NCBI GenBank assembly: GCA_963854835.1
Contig: OY978526.1
Location: forward strand, 38,168,501-38,232,500
DNA: 64,000 bases
Reading direction: 5' to 3'
Origin: Megamerina dolium
Lineage: Eukaryota; Arthropoda; Insecta; Diptera; Megamerinidae
The position numbers and the translations under genes were made by a program. The notes under the pieces were generated by a model. The model had not been told where the DNA came from and did not search any database. It saw only the letters and a list, made by a program, of their open reading frames with translations. Every line of letters starts with the position of its first letter. Positions within the stretch are counted from its first letter, which is position 1. Of the stretch, positions 1-12,727 are shown piece after piece.

Positions 1-661
1 TGAAGCCTATGCTCAGCAACCTGATTGGACCTTATCAGTGTGGCTTCAGACCTGGTAAATCCACCATCGACCAGATTTTCACACTGCGCCAAATCCTGGA
101 GAAGACCCAAGAAAAACAGATTGACACACACCTCCTATTTGTTGATTATAAAGCCGCTTTCGACAGTCCGGTAAGGGATTACTTCTACGCAACAATGTCT
201 GAGTTCGGTATTCGTGCAAAGCTCATTCGACTTTGTAGAATGACACTGCATAACTCCCGTTGTGCAGTGAAAATTGGGAAGGACCTCTCCGCACTGTTTA
301 ATACGCAAGATCTTTGGACCTATTTGCGTTGGTGGCGAGTACCGGATAAGGTACAACCATGAGCTGTACGAGCTGTATGCCGATATTGACATAGTAAAGC
401 GCATCAAAATCCAGCGGCTGCGGTGGCTAGGACATGTCGAGCGAATGGAAGAACACGCTCCAGCTAAGAAGGTGTTATATTCGGAACCCGATGGAGGACG
501 GCGCAGAAGAGGAAGACCAAACCTCCGGTGGAGAGACCAAGTACTGGAGAACCTGACGGCGCTTGGAATTACTAACTGGCGCCAGCTAGCGAAGAACAGA
601 AATGGCTGGCGAAGCATGTTATTTTCGGCCTAAATCGATATTCGGTTGTTATGGCCACATA
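1..661 (+). mobile_element. RTE-like LINE fragment with internal deletion (left inverted-repeat arm)
   Basis: This is the 3' half of an RTE-like non-LTR retrotransposon, cut by the window start. Positions 1-302 match the reverse transcriptase fingers region of the fuller copy at 15842-16143. The sequence then jumps to the part of that copy that starts at 16724 and runs to the 3' end. The deletion is 581 bp and falls at a shared TAC, so it shifts the frame and kills the ORF: one frame ends at 362 and the C-terminal frame runs 274-633. The C-terminal zone (YGAEAW-type region lost; [11 protein letters not shown] and GRPNLRW kept) marks the same family. The 3' tail is AAG repeats at 661-673, unlike the GTAA repeats of sister copies. 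It is the same insertion as the LINE end in the right arm near 50345-50586. Confidence 0.88.
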
Positions 662-673
662 AGAAGAAGAAGA

Positions 674-3128
<2,455 letters not shown>

Positions 3129-3562
3129 TGTTACGTTTTTATTCTGTGAACGTTTAATTCTATTTGAATTACCTTGTTCGATCACTGGATTCTGTAAATG
3201 ATAACTGCAACACTTATTTTATACAACTATATACAGCAACAATTTATTTAATAATCTCTATTTACAATCAACACTGTTTACAATCAACTATTTACTATAA
3301 CACTTAAATGTACTTGCAACTTTTGCCTCTGTATCAATGTTTTCGCAATCACGTTCGGAAGTAGATTGATTGTCAATTCTCAACACTGGCTCTATTTATA
3401 CTCTGTTGGCAACACCCCAGAATCTTCCTTTATCGAGATTCTTCTCTTCCTTTCTCGTTGGCTTGTTCTGGTTATCGCTTATTTCTTTTTGTTGACATTC
3501 GTTTCGATGCTGCCAATAGTGTCACAATAGTGATGAGTAATCAACTATCGATACTCGTTACA
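3129..3562 (-). repeat. 3' LTR of gypsy copy 1
   Basis: 434 bp with TG...CA ends. It aligns throughout with 8632-9069, lacking only a GTCA present there. On the minus strand it follows a purine-rich tract (3563-3576). Confidence 0.95.
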
Positions 3563-3576
3563 CTGCCCTCCTCTTA
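3563..3576 (-). other. Polypurine tract of gypsy copy 1
   Basis: The minus strand reads AAGAGGAGGGCAG directly before the 3' LTR. This is the usual plus-strand primer position for LTR elements. The same tract precedes the LTR of copy 2 near 39927-39940. Confidence 0.8.
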
Positions 3577-3641
3577 ACCTTGTTCGTCCCGAACAAGTTT
3601 TTATACTTCCCCTCGATATGGCGCAAGTCGCTCCAAGTGCA

Positions 3642-6600
3642 CTACTTTAAACTTTGCTCTTTTATTCCAGGAACGTCATTTATCTTTGCTATAATCTCAT
3701 ATGGTCCTTCCCAATGAGTCTGTAGTTTAGGGGACAGGCCTTTCTTTCGTTGTGGATTATGAAGCATTACAAGCTCTCCTTCATAGAACCCTTTTGAATT
3801 TGCTTTCAAGTCATACCTGGCCTTCATCTTATCGCTTATCATCTGCGACCGCTCTCTGATGAACTGATGTACTTCATCCAACTGTTCCCGCTTTTCGCTA
3901 GTATAATTTCCTTCGGTTGATCTCGTTGGTGTTACAACTCCAAATTTTAAATCAGCTGGCAGTCTTAACTCGTTTCCAAAAATTGCCATTGCCGGTGTAG
4001 TAGCCGTCGTATCATGTTGTGCGCATCGATATGCCATGAGGAACATTGGTATATGTACATCCCAGTCTCTTTGGTATTTATCTACGACTTTTCTCAAATA
4101 TTCCTCCAAGGTACGGTTAAATCGTTCTACCATGCCATCAGATTGTGGATGCAAAGGTGTTGTACGAGTTTTGTATATACCCAGCATACGGCATATCTCT
4201 TGGAATACAACTGATTCGAAATTTCGACCTTGGTCTGAGTGTAATTCCATCGGTACACCAAAACGAGTAATCCATTGGTTGACGAATACATCCGCAACTG
4301 TACTAGCTTCTTGATTTGGAATGGGGTATACTTCAGGCCATTTACTGAAGTAATCTATAACCACCAGAACATACTTGTTTCCTGCGTTGCTTATTGGAAA
4401 TGGTCCAGCTATGTCCATAGCAATTCGCTCAAATGGAGCACCCACGGTGTATTGATGCATCTTACCACGACTTTTCTTAGTGGGACCTTTGGCCATTGCA
4501 CATTGCTTACACTTCCGTATCCAATCAGCGACATGGTCATGGCATCCAACCCAATAAAATCGTTTCTTTATTTTCTCGACGGTTTTGGTGATTCCCAAAT
4601 GCCCTCCACTGGAGGCATTGTGATACTCAGCTATCACTTCATTTATTCTTGCCTTGGGTACCACTAGCAGATCATAAGTGATTTTTCCATCTTCACTTTC
4701 CCATGTTCGGAATAAACATCCGTCTCGTAAGTGCAGGCTTTGCCACTGCGCCCAGTATGCCTTTGCTATTGGACTCTCATTAGCCATTTCTTGCCAATCT
4801 GGACGTATGCCCTGCTCCTTGTATTCCATAATCTTTACGAGATCTGGGTCGTTCCGCTGATCTTCTTGCACTCGTTCGGTGGTCCATGTCTCCTCCGGCA
4901 ATATATTTGTAAGTCGTACGTCGACAATGTGCTCCTTGCTTTCCACTCGGGAACAATGTTTACATTCCATTTTGCAAGGACGACGAGATAGAGCATCCGC
5001 GTTGCAGTGATGTCCTCCTTTACGATGTTCGATGGTAAAATGATAACTCTGCAGCCTTTCAATCCAGCGCGCCAATTGTCCTTCTGGGTTTTTAAATTGT
5101 AATAACCACCTTAGCGCTGCGTGGTCAGTTCGTAGATGAAATGACTGACCGTACAAGTATTTATGGAAATACTTTACACATTCCAGTATTGCGAGCAACT
5201 CTCTTCGAGTGACACAGTAGTTTCTTTCTGGCTTCGACAGGATTTTACTGTAGTATGCTATTACTTTTTCTTGCCCACCTATGATCTGCGAGAGCACACC
5301 ACCTATTCCATAGCCACTCGCATCTGTGTCTAACACAAACTTTTGACCAGGTACTGGATACGCTAATACTGGTGCTGAACAGAGTTTTTCTTTCAGTTGT
5401 TCGAATGCTTTCTGTTGGTCTTCGCCCCATACAAATGGTTTGTTCTTTCTTGTTAACTCATGCAGACTGCTGGCGATGTTTGCAAATCCAGGAACAAATC
5501 GTCTATAGTAGGTACATAAGCCTAGGAAGCTTCTTAGCTCGTGAAGATTCGACGGAATAGGCCATTCTTGAACTGCTGCTACTTTCTCCTCATCGGTATG
5601 TACCCCTTCTATTGTTACTTTATGACCAAGATATTTAACTTCTTGCCTGAAGAGTGAACACTTTTTCATATTCAGTTTAAGCCCTGCTGATTGTATACGT
5701 TCAAATACTTCTTTCAACTTTTCCAGGTGGTCGTTAAAATCTTTTCCCATCACAATAATGTCATCGAGGTACACCAAGCACGTTTTCCAGTGTAGTCCTC
5801 TGAGTACACGCTCCATCAAACGTTCGAAAGTAGCTGGCGCATTGCATAAACCAAATGGCATGACTGTAAATTGCCATAGACCATCGCCAATACTGAAAGC
5901 TGTTTTCTCTTTGTCTTCCTTACCAAGTTCAACTTGCCAGTAGCCACTTTGCAAATCAAGAGTTGAGAACCACTTCGCACCAGATAGTGTGTCCAGAGTG
6001 TCATCGATTCTTGGCAGTGGATAGCTGTCTTTTTTCGTAATATCATTTAGCTTTCTGTAATCCACACAGAATCGAGTACTTCCATCATTCTTCTTTACCA
6101 GCACAACTGGTGAACTCCATGGACTCGCTGATGGTTCAATAACACCTTGTTTCTGCATATCGGAAATCAGCTTAATGGCTTCGTCTCTTTTGGCCAATGG
6201 AACTCGTCGTGGTGTTTGACGAATTGGTCTAGAATCACCGGTGTCAATGTGATGCTTCACGATGGTTGTTCGTCCTCCAGTTTTTCCATTTGAAGAAAAT
6301 ATTGAACTGTACTTCTCCAATACTTGTAAAGCCTTTTCTTTTTGCTGTTTGGTAAGCACGCCTGCCCATTCTTCCATCTGTGCTTTTATTTCCGCTCCGA
6401 CAGTTCTTGATCTTCCACTTTTTATCGACGAACCCTTTTCGCAGTCTACTACGGCAGTAACTTCCTGGCAATGACCAATCACCATTCCTTTCTTCACAAC
6501 TGTAGATGTATTAGTTGGATTTAATATTCGCACCGGTACTATTCCATTTTCTTTAGGTTCTACTAACGTCCTACCAAGTATGATGTTTTTATTCGTTATT

Positions 6601-7127
6601 TCTTTATCTGCTTCCACCAGCCACAACTTGTCTGTCCCATCATCCACATTCATCTGTGCCCATATCACCGCTTCTGATTTTGCTGGAACCTCTTGGCGTT
6701 GACATGCCAGTACTCGTTTGATGTTCCCACTACGCTTGTAACCGATGTTCAATGGTAATTCGATATTTGCATAGCGCAGTATCCGTTGATTTAAATCTAA
6801 CGTAAATCCGTTGTCAATCATAAAGTCAACACCAATTATTACGTCATCGATGATGTCAGCCACAATGAATTCATGTTCCCACGTGTAATTTCCAATAGAT
6901 ACTCGTTTCTTTATCTTACCCAGAATTGGTGCATCCTCACCCGTTGCTGTACGCAATTTTATTCCCATTAAAGGCTCAAACCTCTTTACCAAGTCGCTCT
7001 TGATTATAGAATGTGATGCACCAGTGTCCAGGGTTAACATGAATTCCATATTGTCCAATTTTCCATCAATAGTCAAGCTGCTTGGCCCACGCTGTAGTTG
7101 TGAAATGTGAATGATGGGGCAACCCAC
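3642..7127 (-). CDS. pol: gypsy pol polyprotein (protease, RT, RNase H, integrase)
   Basis: The open frame has 1161 codons from the listed start and stays open upstream to the frameshift site at 7169-7175. The first codon of the open stretch is GTG, so it is best read as a -1 frameshift product of gag rather than separately initiated. Domains in order: aspartic protease with DTGAS at about residue 34; reverse transcriptase with YLDDIIV near 451; RNase H with DTDASGYG near 597; the integrase H-H/C-C zinc region near 832-872; and the DDE core (MDIAGPF near 902, HSDQG near 961, VERFNR near 998). The C-terminus is abnormal. A 19-bp deletion flanked by ACG, relative to copy 2 at about 40039-40058, shifts the frame, so the last roughly 35 residues are replaced by a short out-of-frame tail. 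Catalytic motifs look intact. Confidence 0.93.
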   Translation of the reverse strand: MGCPIIHISQLQRGPSSLTIDGKLDNMEFMLTLDTGASHSIIKSDLVKRFEPLMGIKLRTATGEDAPILGKIKKRVSIGNYTWEHEFIVADIIDDVIIGVDFMIDNGFTLDLNQRILRYANIELPLNIGYKRSGNIKRVLACQRQEVPAKSEAVIWAQMNVDDGTDKLWLVEADKEITNKNIILGRTLVEPKENGIVPVRILNPTNTSTVVKKGMVIGHCQEVTAVVDCEKGSSIKSGRSRTVGAEIKAQMEEWAGVLTKQQKEKALQVLEKYSSIFSSNGKTGGRTTIVKHHIDTGDSRPIRQTPRRVPLAKRDEAIKLISDMQKQGVIEPSASPWSSPVVLVKKNDGSTRFCVDYRKLNDITKKDSYPLPRIDDTLDTLSGAKWFSTLDLQSGYWQVELGKEDKEKTAFSIGDGLWQFTVMPFGLCNAPATFERLMERVLRGLHWKTCLVYLDDIIVMGKDFNDHLEKLKEVFERIQSAGLKLNMKKCSLFRQEVKYLGHKVTIEGVHTDEEKVAAVQEWPIPSNLHELRSFLGLCTYYRRFVPGFANIASSLHELTRKNKPFVWGEDQQKAFEQLKEKLCSAPVLAYPVPGQKFVLDTDASGYGIGGVLSQIIGGQEKVIAYYSKILSKPERNYCVTRRELLAILECVKYFHKYLYGQSFHLRTDHAALRWLLQFKNPEGQLARWIERLQSYHFTIEHRKGGHHCNADALSRRPCKMECKHCSRVESKEHIVDVRLTNILPEETWTTERVQEDQRNDPDLVKIMEYKEQGIRPDWQEMANESPIAKAYWAQWQSLHLRDGCLFRTWESEDGKITYDLLVVPKARINEVIAEYHNASSGGHLGITKTVEKIKKRFYWVGCHDHVADWIRKCKQCAMAKGPTKKSRGKMHQYTVGAPFERIAMDIAGPFPISNAGNKYVLVVIDYFSKWPEVYPIPNQEASTVADVFVNQWITRFGVPMELHSDQGRNFESVVFQEICRMLGIYKTRTTPLHPQSDGMVERFNRTLEEYLRKVVDKYQRDWDVHIPMFLMAYRCAQHDTTATTPAMAIFGNELRLPADLKFGVVTPTRSTEGNYTSEKREQLDEVHQFIRERSQMISDKMKARYDLKANSKGFYEGELVMLHNPQRKKGLSPKLQTHWEGPYEIIAKINDVPGIKEQSLK

Positions 7128-7132
7128 TGTTG

Positions 7133-7175
7133 GAGTCAGTTCACGCCCCGCTGAACTGACTCGATTTAGTTTAAC
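7133..7175 (-). promoter_or_regulatory. Candidate -1 ribosomal frameshift signal between gag and pol
   Basis: On the minus strand the gag frame ends TTA AAC TAA. The heptamer GTTAAAC (7169-7175) fits the X XXY YYZ slippery format and lies directly before the stop codon (7166-7168). After a 6-nt spacer comes a perfect 11-bp stem, GAGTCAGTTCA (7152-7162) with TGAACTGACTC (7133-7143), closed over an 8-nt GC-rich loop. Slipping back one base enters the pol frame, which is open. Copy 2 has the same heptamer, spacer and stem with one base change that leaves a G-U pair. Confidence 0.8.
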
Positions 7176-8602
7176 GATGGATTTGTGTTAGTGGAGCGAT
7201 CACTATCCACCTTATTCTCCTTCTTTTGTCTTCCTGGAGAACTCGATCTTGATCGCTTTCGTCGTAGACGGCAGTCACGCGCCATGTGTCCTGGTTTCTC
7301 GCAAATAAAGCACTTACCAGTAAATTTGATTTCGCGTCGACCTGTTGTTCTTCCTTCAGGCTGCACTACAGATTTGAATGCCTGACACACTACTTCAACC
7401 AGATCTGCTGTTTCTGTTTCTAGTTGGCGTACCCGTGGCATTGGTCGACACATCAAACTGGCGGCTTCAAACGTCAATGCACTACTGACTGTTTCGGCAT
7501 AAGTATTCCTGGGTGACATGACTAGGGCACGCTTTGTCTCTCCATCACGTATGCCATCTATGAATGCCTCTATTTTGATTTTTCCGACGAACTCTTCCGA
7601 ATTACCGGAGAACGCTAGATGACATAAGCGCTCAATATCGGAAGCGAATTACTGCAGACTCTCATTACTCCGTTGCACTCGCGATCTCAATTCCACTCGA
7701 TGTAATTGACTCTTGTATTCATTTCCATACTTTCGCTGGAGTGTGTCCATCAGTGACTGATAGCTACCACGATCTTTCTCTGGAATCATCTGTAACACCT
7801 CGGAAGCATTACCTTTTAATGCGACTATTAAAGCTGCAGTCTTGTCGCTATCATCCCATTGATTCTTCGAAGCGGTTGTCTCGAATTGAAGCTTGAAGAT
7901 ATTGAATGGCGTGCTTCCGTCAAATGTTGGTGGCTTTAATTTGATTGTACTTGAATCTCTAATCACTGATGTGACTGGTCCATTTATTTTTAGTTGATTG
8001 AGTTCGTGCTGTAATTTCTCGAACTTAACTTCCCAGTCGTCGACATGTTCCTTCAGCTTATCATCCAACTCATCCACGTGTTTTTTCAGCTCTGTAACTT
8101 TGTCATTAATAGCTCCGGAAATTTCCTGAAATCTAAGTTCAATTCCTTTTTGTAGATTTTCGATGACGTGTTCTTGGCGAGCCGAATGTTCTTGAAGCTT
8201 GGAGTCAATTGTTTTCTGGAACTCTCCCATAGCGTTTTCTTGACGTACCGAATGTTCTTGAAACTTGGAGTCAATGCGAGACGCATTTCCTTGAATTTCC
8301 GTACGTAATTCACTAATAACGCCCTCTTGTCGAGACGAACTTTCTTGTAACTGTTGCATCATGGTTTTCATGAACTCCATGAGTTGACCACTCGAATCTA
8401 TTTTGATCTCTTCCTCAGCGTCCACAACTGCTTGTATATCGGCTTCCTCGAAGAACTCATGTTCTTCTACATTAATTCCCTTAGCCTCCATAGCTTGCCT
8501 CAGCCTCACCAGCAGTTCCGCCTTTGCACCTGATGACGATAGATTCATCTCTACCAACAACTTTTTAAGTTGGTCCACTTTTAGTTGGTCAATTTTCACC
8601 AT
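7166..8602 (-). pseudogene. gag: gypsy gag with one nonsense codon
   Basis: The frame starts ATG at 8602, just after the 5' LTR and primer site. The first 40 residues resemble a SAP DNA-binding motif (KVDQLKKLLVEM ... LLVRLRQ). Next comes a long coiled-coil-like region with repeated EHSxRQE units, then a capsid-like domain (FDGSTPFNIFKLQFE). The frame then meets TAA at 7649-7651, where copy 2 has GAA (Glu). The same frame reopens to 7166 and encodes a CCHC zinc knuckle (C-FI-C-EKPG-H-MARD-C) followed by an RS-rich tail. Apart from the single stop the gene is complete, and it ends at the frameshift signal. Confidence 0.88.
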
Positions 8603-8613
8603 CTTTACAGAAT

Positions 8614-8631
8614 CCCACTGCTGGCACCAAT
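8614..8631 (-). other. Primer binding site of gypsy copy 1
   Basis: Directly downstream of the 5' LTR the minus strand reads ATTGGTGCCAGCAGTGGG. This contains the TGG that pairs with a tRNA CCA end. The reverse complement ends CTGGCACCA after a CCCAC like a T-arm. A tRNA-Leu-type primer is possible but unproven. Confidence 0.65.
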
Positions 8632-9069
8632 TGTTACGTTTTTATTCTGTGAACGTTTAATTCTATTTGAATTACCTTGTTCGATCACTGGATTCTGTTA
8701 ATAATAACTGCAACACTTATTTTATACAACTATATACAGCAACAATTTATTTAATAATCTCTATTTACAATCAACACTGTTTACAATCAACTATTTACTA
8801 TAACACTTAAATGTACTTGCAACTTTTGCCTCTGTATCAATGTTTTCGCAATCACGTTCTGAATTAGATTGATTGTCAATTCTCAACACTGGCTCTATTT
8901 ATACTCTGTTGGCAACACCCTAGAATCTTCCTTTATCGAGATTCTTCTCTTCCTTTCTCGTTGGCTTGTTCTGGTTATCGCTCATTTCTTTTTGTTGACA
9001 TTCGTTTCGATGCTGCCAATAGTGTCAGTCACAATAGTGATGAGTAATCAACTATCGATACTCGTTACA
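8632..9069 (-). repeat. 5' LTR of gypsy copy 1
   Basis: 438 bp with TG...CA ends. Compared with 3129-3562 it carries an extra GTCA and about six substitutions. It is followed by the target duplication ATAT at 9070-9073. Confidence 0.95.
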
Positions 9070-9073
9070 ATAT

Positions 9074-10840
9074 CAAGGAACGAAAAATAAAATTGATCAC
9101 GCGGAATGGCATGGATGTGGCATGGATGAGGCATGGATCACTTGTTGCAGTTAAGATACGAGAACATTTAAATTGTGAGAAATGTTAAGCATCAGCAGAA
9201 ATCATACTGAAAAATAATACCTAACAAATTACTGTTATTTTAATGAAAGAACAAGACTTATTGTTTCTTCAGTTTGCGGCAATTTTTTTTGGTATAAATT
9301 CGAAAAAAATTTGTCTTATTTTTAAAAATGAGGTAATCAATATTAATGGTCAAAATATGCAAAAAATAAACTTGGTATGGTAACCCTGTTCTATTTATGA
9401 GCTGTCAAAAATGATTCATCTGGAGCAGCAATAATTCTGAACAGCTGAGTAAACAATTGTAAGAAAGAAATTGTGTGAAAATAATTAATAAACAAAAAAA
9501 GTTAATAATTTCATAATGGAGAATAATGAGAGAGGTTTCTATTTTTAAAGTAAATAAAAAAAATGTAGTTTATTGTGGAATATTTGTATGATGCTTCGTT
9601 TCGTGTAACAACTTTTTTAGAGTAAAACGTTGGTGTTTGCCTGTGTCCTGTGGAGTAAAAGTTGTATGTATTGTTCATGAATTTTATGTTAAGTGAAAAG
9701 TGTCCTTTTTTAAAATCAGCGTGTGTAAGCTTTGCACAATTTAAGTATATTTGTAATTTTCAACGATATTTCAATTCCACCACAAGGAAATACTTAGTGT
9801 TTGGCAGGAAGGTAATCGTAAAACTGGTGTTGTTTCGGATTGGGTTGTTTAAAAAAATTGGTGGAAATGAATTAAATTTGGAAAAAGAAGATGAAATTAG
9901 AAGATAAATACAAAACTTATTGGCATACGTTAATGAAAGGATATCAAAATGCAATCGAATGATATACAGATTTACTGACAAACATCCTCAGTCGGTTTCC
10001 GGAAGCACCATCATTGAACTATGTGAAAATGATTTTGAAAAACCCTGCTCAAGTAAACACGACGGCCTAAGATTAGTTACACAAAAGTAAAAGATCGGCT
10101 AAAGAGAAAGCTGGCAACTTTTTCCAAAAGCTGAGGCCACCGAAAAACGGAACCGTTTAACAACAAAACGATTATCAAAATTACTGTTTCTGCAAAAGTG
10201 GGCACCTCGTGATATATGTGTATAATATAAGAAGTGGTCCATTAAACGGGGTTGCTTTCTGCATTCGCTTAAATTTACGCACTGAAATCTTCGCTTAAAC
10301 ATATACAATTTGTGTAAACCACTTCTCATACAAAATTTGAGAGCTGTTTGACGAGCCCGTAAATTTACGAGGTTTATGTGGTTTAAAAGGCAAAGGCAAA
10401 GTTGAGATGAGAACCTAATAAATAATTAATGTTGGCATTAATAATCCTAGTTTTATTTTCAATAGTTGAAGTAAATTTCACACAAATATGATTTTATTTT
10501 CCAGTTTATTAAGATTCCAGCTTCTAATCACTCTCCCAAAGGAAAATTTAAGATTTTGTCACCGTGTCTGTGGCCCCACCATAGAGTCACCTCTCCATCT
10601 TCTAGTCGAATGTGATGTCGTAAGCATAACAGAAGGGTTGTGGAAAGAGAAGAGGGCAGAGGAAATTTTCGAGATAACCATTGTGCCAGTTAATAATACT
10701 ATTTACAAAAAAAAATTAATAATATTTTTGACAATAACTGCAGTCAGTTACGATTTTTTTTCTTGCGATTAAACATATGATTAATTAATCGATTAAAAAA
10801 AATTTTTGCCATCCCTAGTACATATACCTAATCATAAGAA
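9074..10840. other. Inner part of left arm, unassigned
   Basis: This continues the duplicated unit after the gypsy insertion and is mirrored at 45432-47198. A CATGGATG(A/T)GG-type triplication (GGCATGGATGTGGCATGGATGAGGCATGGA in pieces) lies at 9106-9138. Frames at 9662-9907 and 10099-10329 are shared by both arms but have no recognisable domain, and the right-arm version of 9662 differs by indels. Except for the LINE-like scrap near 10530-10660, nothing is assignable. Confidence 0.55.
10530..10660 (+). mobile_element. Possible LINE C-terminal zinc-knuckle scrap
   Basis: The frame 10488-10772 contains FCHRVCGPTIESPLHLLVEC. This resembles the CxxxC-H-C segment found after the RNase H or RT domain in many I, R1 and Jockey type LINEs (C...C...E..HLL.EC). 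It lacks other domains. The right arm has the same scrap at 45605-45735 on the minus strand. The call rests on one motif. Confidence 0.4.
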
Positions 10841-11567
10841 GTATCTAGCAAGACGAAGTATCTAGTGTCAACAAACAAAGAGTCCCGGCGTCTTGGACAG
10901 CACGTCACTGTTGACAACTACGCTTTTGAAGTAGTAAGGGACTTTGTCTATCTTGGAACCAGCATTAACAGCAGTAATGACGTCAGCTTGGAGATCATGC
11001 GTAGGATAACTCTTGCTAACAGGAGTTACTTTGGGCTGAGTAAGCAATTGAGAAGTCGAGCCCTCTCTCGAAGAACGAAAACTACACTACAAGTGTTTCA
11101 TCATGCCTGTCCTAACATATGGCGCTGAAGCCTGGACAATTTCCACCTCGGATGAGCGAATGCTTGGAGTTTTCGAGAGAAAAGTCCTACGTAAGATCTT
11201 TGGACCTATTTGCGTTGGTGGCGAGTACCGAATAAGGTACAACCATGAGCTGTACGAGCTGTATGCCGATATTGACATAGTAAAGCGCATCAAAATCCAG
11301 CGGCTGCGCTGGCTAGGTCATGTCGAGCGAATGGAAGAACACACTCCAGCTAAGAAGGTGTTATATTCGGAACCCGCTGGAGGACGACGCAGAAGAGGAA
11401 GACCAAACCTCAGGTAGAAAGACCAAGTACTGGAGAACCTGACGGCGCTTGGAATTTCTAACTGGCGCCGGCTAGGGAAGAACAGAGATGGCTGGCGAAG
11501 CATGTTATTTTCGGCCTAAATCGATATTCGGTTGTTTTGGCCACATAAGTAAGTAAGTAAGTAAGTT
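10841..11567 (+). mobile_element. RTE-like LINE fragment inserted in FASN locus 1
   Basis: It matches the C-terminal half of the RTE copy (16389-17097). It has a premature TAG where others read Trp (about 11416) and a small rearrangement near 11090. The 5' junction with the inverted-repeat arm carries a short templated duplication (AGTATCTAG twice, 17 bp apart). The 3' tail is GTAA repeats at 11547-11567. It interrupts FASN just after the codons for NCLRKE, so the LINE inserted into FASN coding DNA. Confidence 0.9.
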
Positions 11568-11960
11568 CCTTTCTTAAACAGTTTGTCAATCCTAGAATAC
11601 CACTATGTTCCTCTCCGTGTGATATCAATATCACATCCTCCTTCGAAGGATATACATTTTTTAGTTTCCCAATCCAACCGAATTCGATGTCCGATGAAGC
11701 GATTTCAAGTGTTGCCGTTGTATCAGAAGGAGGAACCTTACTTTGTCGTTTGAGCATAACAAAAGTATGTTTGTCAGAAGGATAGAAAGCCTACACTAGG
11801 AAACCATCTTTTGGTAAAAATATATCTATTTGTAGGCTACTGCTCTCTCGAATTATGAGAAATCCATTAGCGTCTATATTTTCGATAACCTTGGAATTTA
11901 TGTCGTATGGAATTTAGCTCTGTAATCGAAAATAATGATGTCGCTGGTTATATCGTCGAT
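11568..11960 (-). pseudogene. FASN locus 1, degraded downstream segment
   Basis: On the minus strand 11757-11568 encodes a piece of the FASN central region ending VILISHGEEHSGILGLTNCLRKE, cut by the LINE. Locus 2 keeps the continuation (CLRKEPETRNIRYVF at about 34100). The stretch 11960-11758 gives more FASN-like sequence only by changing frame twice. It also has an in-frame TAG just before the MLKRQSK stretch. The gene is therefore non-functional here. Confidence 0.78.
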
Positions 11961-11964
11961 TTCT

Positions 11965-12727
11965 TCATAACAATACATATAGTTGTGTTATATTGGGAAG
12001 ATCTTGTTCTCTTACAAAACCCTTGGCTGCTTTGTGGATTAGTTTGTAATTACCTGTAATTAGTGTCAGATCATCTACTCCTTGCATCAGGTTCTGTATA
12101 AGAATTGACCCTTCTTCTTCAATGCCGAGTTCTGTAATTTCCAATTTGGATTTTGGTTGATTTTCCAAAACTAGTTGAATGCAGCATTTAGCGATGTCAT
12201 TCAAGTGAAGCATTGGCGCTGGAAAATGTGGGAGATATACATATTTCTCTAATACAGGTTTTACGGAAATTCTTCTGCGTTGTACTGCACTTGCATCGTG
12301 ACCAATAAATACAACGCCGCCGGAAACAATACGTTTGAGCAGTTTATCTGCATAGAATTCTGCTGCCGATTCGTTTTTCAGGCTTTTATGAAGTTGTGGA
12401 GAAATTCTAAGGGTTCGAACACTTGTTGGTAGCAAAAGAGTTCGTGAGTCTTGACCTATGAAACTTGTTTGCAACAAACAGTCCATGAATGTTACCCAAT
12501 TTTGCGTCCATCGTACTTTTCCGTATGTGCCAGCATTTGTAGAAATTTCAACGCCTTGAAATTCACCATTGTAATGGTAACCCCGCAATTTGAGTTCTTT
12601 GTAGAAGTCCTTCTTTTGTACCGAAACACGCTCAACGCCCCTTCGCAAAATGATTGGTTTTGGTTTAGTGGGTGCTTTAATTTCTCGAATTTCCCCTGTA
12701 GCAACTATACTGTAGACGCTGTCACCT
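11965..12727 (-). pseudogene. FASN locus 1, exon with second half of DH and pseudo-methyltransferase start
   Basis: The acceptor AAAAG precedes 12727. The translation runs GDSVYSIVATGEIRE, then LRGYHYNGEFQGV and VTFMDCLLQ. This is the second hot-dog half of the dehydratase, with the conserved Asp of the DxxxQ motif. Next comes linker and pseudo-methyltransferase sequence (KPVLEKYVYLPHFP, LEITELG). The frame ends at a stop at 11965-11967, where FASN homology appears to continue in another frame. The reading phase from the previous exon does not join cleanly: the expected donor near 12809-12815 leaves a one-base mismatch. That suggests a damaged splice site or an unseen micro-exon. Confidence 0.8.

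Larger units (their letters stand above)
3129..9069 (-). mobile_element. Ty3/gypsy LTR retrotransposon, copy 1 (near full length)
   Basis: The element is 5.94 kb and reads on the minus strand: LTR (8632-9069), primer site, gag, pol, polypurine tract, LTR (3129-3562). It is flanked by the 4-bp target duplication ATAT (3125-3128 and 9070-9073), as expected for Ty3/gypsy integrase. The LTRs begin TGTAACGAG and end CGTAACA on the minus strand. They differ by about six substitutions and one 4-bp indel, so the insertion is fairly young. No env frame is present between pol and the 3' LTR. gag has one nonsense codon and pol has a 19-bp deletion near its end, so this copy is probably not autonomous. 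Confidence 0.95.

Noticed and set aside
3563..3641. An env gene or third ORF in the gypsy element
   Set aside because: Only about 80 bp separate pol from the 3' LTR. There is no room for env.
9662..10329. Host genes in the inner part of the inverted-repeat arms
   Set aside because: Frames are present in both arms only because the DNA is duplicated. Small indels between arms break them without regard to frame.
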